Source: Bretschneidera sinensis (Eukaryota > Streptophyta > Magnoliopsida > Brassicales > Akaniaceae). Taken from it: a stretch of DNA of 64,000 nucleotides. Shown here piece after piece: positions 60,466 through 64,000 of this stretch. The DNA is taken from assembly GCA_023935145.1 (NCBI GenBank), contig CM043702.1, positions 104,607,588 to 104,671,587 on the forward strand, given 5' to 3'. The notes beneath the pieces were generated by a model, which saw only the letters and a list, made by a program, of their open reading frames with translations, searched no databases and was not told where the DNA came from. The translations under genes were made by a program, and so were the position numbers. Numbering within the stretch: position 1 is the stretch's first letter; the number at the start of each line of letters is the position of its first letter.

Positions 60466-61093
60466 CCCTGCTAGTCTTTCCAACAGCTGATCAATAAAAG
60501 GAAGTGGAAAATATCCTTTCTAGTAGCTGAGTTCAGTTTCCTGTAATCAATGCACATTCTCCATTCTGTAGTCTCCTACTGGGAACTACTTCATTCTTCT
60601 CGTTTTGCACCACTATAATCCCAGACTTCTTAGGTACAACATGAATTGGACTAACCCATCTACTATCTGAAATAGGGTAGATAACTCCTACATCTAGGAG
60701 TTTTAAAATTTCTTTCTTCACTACCTCTTGTAGGTTAGGGTTTAGTCTCCTTTGAGCTTCTCTCACAGGTTTGGCACCGTCCTCTAAAATGATCTTATGC
60801 ATACATGTAGCATGACTAATACCCCTGATGTCACTTATACTCAATCCTATAGCTCTCCTAAGTCTGCTAAGCTCCTTCACAACTCTCTTCTCTTGGGTTT
60901 GGGTCAAAGTAGATGAAATAATCACAAGATATGTGTCTCCCTCTCCCAGAAATATGTACTTAAGGTGCTTAGGTAACTCTTTAAGTTCAAGCTTAGGTGG
61001 AGTAGTATCTTCCCTAGGTAGGGAACTTGGCAATTCTAAAGGTTTGCTAGACTCTTCTTGGGCTGACACTGGTATTGCACTATCTAACATCAC
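60466..61093 (-). pseudogene. Reverse transcriptase, N-terminal part (element C)
   Basis: LELKELPKHLKYIFLGEGDT, IGLSISDIRGISHATCMHKI, RRLNPNLQEVVKKEILKLLD, VSPIHVVPKKSGIIVVQNEK, then a broken stretch ending at ERLAG, which joins HDFYC at 53047. A one-base change disrupts the WRMCIDYR block near 60550. Confidence 0.88.
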
Positions 61094-61260
61094 ATGATTC
61101 CTTTAGTCTCCTCTTCTAGTGTTTCCTCTACACTCTCAGTTGTAAGAGCAACTTCAAGCTTTTCCTCTATTTTTGTATGCAAATAAGTGTCATAAACAAG
61201 TGAATCCACACAATCAATAAAAAAAACACTCATCGTTAGTAGAAATAGAAGAATGAGTGG

Positions 61261-61540
61261 TTAGAGAATCAAATACTTTAAATTGTACAGTCTCTCCCTC
61301 AATTGGATGCAAGATGTGGAAGTGGCGATGATCGACCTTGCATACTCCTTCATCATAATTTGTCTTTCAGCTCCTTCCATTCTTTTAGGCTCCTTTTTTT
61401 CTATTCCCTCAACCTTTTCTTCTTCTTTCGTAGGCTGTAATGTCTCCCTTAGCCTATGGATGTTGTCTATTGCTGGCACTAGATTTCTCCCATGGGATCT
61501 TCTACCATGCATGTACTTGAAGAACACAAAATAAAAATTA
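61261..61540 (-). pseudogene. gag-protease deletion fusion (element C)
   Basis: From about 61527 a short frame reads YMHGRRSHGRNLVPAIDNIH, then MMKEYARSIIATSTSCIQL, which corresponds to the gag N-terminal pattern (B: LKDYLHPSRMATPSCIMFP). At about 61305 it passes directly, with a frame change, into GETVQFKVFDSL ... NDECF, which matches the protease C-terminal end of D (GEKIEFKIFDAL ... DMECF). Most of gag and the protease active site are therefore missing. Confidence 0.65.
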
Positions 61541-61706
61541 AACTACCAGGAATCAAGAAAGCAAAAATAAAGCAACAAATTAATGCCATTTTAAATCAAG
61601 AAAATCAAGAAGCAAATGAAGAAATTTGATGAAATAAAAATTACCCCTAAAAGAAAGAAAATAAATAAAAAAAAACAAAAAAATAACTAAAGAATTATAC
61701 ACCAAT

Positions 61707-61724
61707 TCCCCAGCAATGGCGCCA
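61707..61724 (-). other. Primer-binding site of element C (tRNA-Asp type)
   Basis: Minus strand TGGCGCCATTGCTGGGGA, 6 bp inside the LTR end, complementary to the 3' end of plant tRNA-Asp with few mismatches. Confidence 0.85.
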
Positions 61725-61730
61725 AAAACT

Positions 61731-63299
61731 TGATGTGCAAATTTTAAATGCTCGCAAGTGGACGAATAAAAAATAGTATTGCGATTAGTTTACTCTCGGA
61801 GTCGATCTCTCAAGGAATTGCAGTGATTTAAATCCTAAATTACTTTCTTAAAATTACTAAAACAAACTCTGCAATTAAATCATAAACACTCTAATTAAAA
61901 GATTGGTGAAGAAAATTGAAATAAAAACAATTAAGTAAATTAAACAAAATGAGAAGAGATGAGTATAATCAATGAGAACAATTGGGAGTTTAGCTTGCTA
62001 TCCAATCATGAATTGGAACATTTGGTGAATATAAAGAATTAATCAGCATCCAAGATTATTGGTATTTCCACTAAGACTAGAGAATGCCATTGATCGTGTT
62101 TATTCTCAATTTATAACTAATTAATTAAATCCCATGGATCGTGTTCATCAATTAATTAGTTAAATTAAGTATAAGGAAAATGCAACCACCTAAATCACAA
62201 TTTGATTTGAATTCTGATTTAAATTCCTATTCAAGAAACTTAATTAGGTCTATATGATTTGTCCTCAACCTAATCTCTGATATTAACCTTAACTATCAAT
62301 AATAGATGGTCAATCCACAAGCAATAATCAAAGGTATGAAGGATATTGAATAAGAAATAATCTGGAAAATTTCATAAAACTAAATCCACCAAAGTATCCA
62401 AAACAATCAAGGCAGCTAAGCTAAACGCCCAACAATGCGTTCAGTCGCTCATATTTAAATCCTAATCACAGAATTCAAATACTAGGGTTACAAGCATATT
62501 GAAGGACAAAATGAGCAAAGATAGAATTTCTTTTTGAATTACAAGATGAATCCTCAAAGTCCTGAAGCGATTGATCGGTGTCTTCAATCTCTTGATAAGC
62601 TATCTTGATGAAAGAAACCGTCTCCTCCTTCAATTTCCCAAAACTCCTCTTGATAATATATCTCCAAGAACTGCCATCCTCTCCCCTCAATCTATGAGTC
62701 TAAAATTCCTATATATAGCTGTATGGAAACGGCTTTGTAGACAGAAAAGTCACCTTAGGGTTTCTGTTTTGGCCGTGTGCTTCTGCTGCTGTCCAGGCCC
62801 AGTTCTTCTAAAACTGCCATAACTTTCTCTAGGAAAATCATATTTATGAGACATAAAATTCTCCAGAAAATAGACATCCGGATATTTCCAAGCATATATG
62901 GCTTATCTCCTGGTTCTTCCTGAATCAATACAGTTTAATATGCAAAAATCACTTCTGCCACGTTGAAATTACGCACAGCCTGACCTTTGTCTACTAAAAC
63001 TGCCATAAATTTCTCTAGAAAAATCATATTATGAGCTGTAAAATTATCCAGAAGATAGACATTCGGATCTTTCCAAGAATATATGGCTTATTTCTTGGTT
63101 CTTCCTGAATCAATACAGTTTAATCTACAAGAATGACTGATCTGTACGTAAATTCTGGCAATTTAGTGAAACTCCTTTCCAAGTGCCTGTGAACGTGTAA
63201 AACGACGAAAAACAACTCAAAATAACAAATTCTTAAGCTAAACATATAAATAAATACTTGAAAAACATATAAAATACTAGGACAAATATTCGTTCATCA
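61731..63299 (-). repeat. 5' LTR of element C (1569 bp)
   Basis: Ends TGATGAACGAATATTTG and TTTGCACATCA on the minus strand; partner of 41187-42765. Again has the tandem pair of the CATAACTTTCTC module (62817 onward, 63004 onward). Confidence 0.9.
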
Positions 63300-64000
63300 G
63301 TCAAGAAAGACCTTTATATAATATGGTGGGGTATAGCAAGCATAAGAAGATGGCAATTACTGATTCTTTATCTTCTTGCTTCATGTTAATGTCTATACAA
63401 GAACCTTAACAACCAGGACAAGGGTTTATGTCTTTCAAAGTAGCCATTGATCCTCAAATTCAAGAAATACTACAAGATTTTAGGCTAGTCTGTGATAAAC
63501 CTACTGGCTTACCTCTAATAAGAAGAATAGATCATAGGATCTAGTTGTTACCTGGCTCATCTCCTATTAACATAAAGCTTTATAGGTACCCCCATTTAAA
63601 AAAAAAATAGAAAAACTAGCCAAAGATATGTTGAAAATGGAAATCATTCAATATAGCACAAACTCCTTATAGCTCACCAGTGTTGCTAGTAAAAAAGAAA
63701 GATGGAACTTGGAGGTTTTTGTGTAGACTATAGAGGTTTAAATACAGTCACTGTTATGGATAGTTTTCCTATTCCTACTTTAGATGAATTAATTGATGAG
63801 TTGCATGGTGCTAAAGTCTTCTCAAAACTGGGTTTGAGAGCAGCATATCATCAAATTAGAATGCATCCTGATGACATTGAAAAAATAACAATTAGAACAC
63901 ATCATGGACATTATGAGTTCCTAGTCATGCCTTTTAGTTTAACGAATACTCTCTCTACTTTCTAAGCGGAAATGAACCAAGACTTTGAAGCTTATCTAAG
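63300..64000 (+). pseudogene. Element E (chromovirus) RT part
   Basis: Continues E after element C: the frame LLQ-G-QERPL is restored when C and one TSD copy are removed. RT leader: [37 protein letters not shown]. Then, after a one-base insertion in a T run at 63717-63721, [19 protein letters not shown] to [17 protein letters not shown] and a stop. The catalytic YxDD would lie beyond the window. The fold resembles plant chromovirus RT. Confidence 0.85.

Larger units (their letters stand above)
41187..63299 (-). mobile_element. Element C: Athila-lineage Ty3/gypsy, split by D and B
   Basis: Minus strand. LTRs 61731-63299 and 41187-42765, both TGATGAACG...CACATCA. Flanks GTTAA (41182-41186) and GTCAA (63300-63304), a TSD with one change. 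After the PBS (61707-61724) come a fragment of gag N-terminus fused to the protease C-terminus, then pol: RT 61093-60466 plus 53047-52366, RNase H 45817-45519 and integrase to 44123, then a spacer to the 3' LTR. RT/RNase H motifs fit the Athila lineage. D is inserted between RT and RNase H and B inside RT. Own sequence, without D and B, is about 8.2 kb. Confidence 0.92.

Noticed and set aside
1..64000. CRISPR array, bacterial operons, rRNA or tRNA genes
   Set aside because: None seen. The tandem arrays are LTR minisatellites, and tRNA-like strings are primer-binding sites of 12-19 bp without a tRNA body.

Overview
The window is plant nuclear DNA, almost certainly from a eudicot: AT-rich introns with GT-AG borders, one four-exon plant-specific gene, and dense nested LTR retrotransposons of plant-only lineages (Athila and Tekay types, chromoviruses, a Tat-type antisense ORF). 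The species cannot be named from the sequence. Only one host gene is visible; nearly all the rest is retroelement sequence. Most boundaries below were fixed by matching LTR ends, primer-binding sites (PBS) and target-site duplications (TSDs) by eye; no alignment or database search was run. Element letters (A to P) are mine.

Layout: 1-3381 is the 5' part of minus-strand Athila element A (LTR 1871-3381). 3382-4253 is the upstream region of the host gene, carrying solo LTR P (3694-4046). 4254-9842 is an apparently intact SHOU4/SHOU4L-type gene (exons 4254-5135, 5797-5952, 8944-9155, 9650-9842; 480 aa). Its intron 2 holds a 2.5-kb non-autonomous LTR element, M, with an unfamiliar ORF (TSD CTAAC), and intron 3 holds a SINE-like insertion. 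A 141-bp tandem duplication follows the gene (10106-10414).

12094-22285 looks like the 3' end of a minus-strand Tat-type element (J): an LTR, then a plus-strand, hence antisense, PF04195-like ORF, split by Tekay-type deletion derivative G (14869-20785, TSD GAGGG). 22570-30172 is a LINE (ORF1 plus the first codons of ORF2) split by chromodomain chromovirus K (22694-28176). 30173-31250 is an Athila-type LTR (H) abutting half an LTR of Tekay-type element F (31251-40186, minus strand); solo LTR N sits inside F's integrase (33020-33870, TSD AAATC).

40187-64000 is a nest: chromovirus E (plus) is split by Athila element C (41187-63299, minus), whose pol is split by Athila elements D (45823-52360, plus) and B (53048-60465, plus). 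Removing each insert with one TSD copy restores the host element's reading frame. B and D carry gag-protease without pol; C carries pol but has lost most of gag-protease. No element here has an intact complete gag-pol, so any mobility would need help from copies elsewhere.
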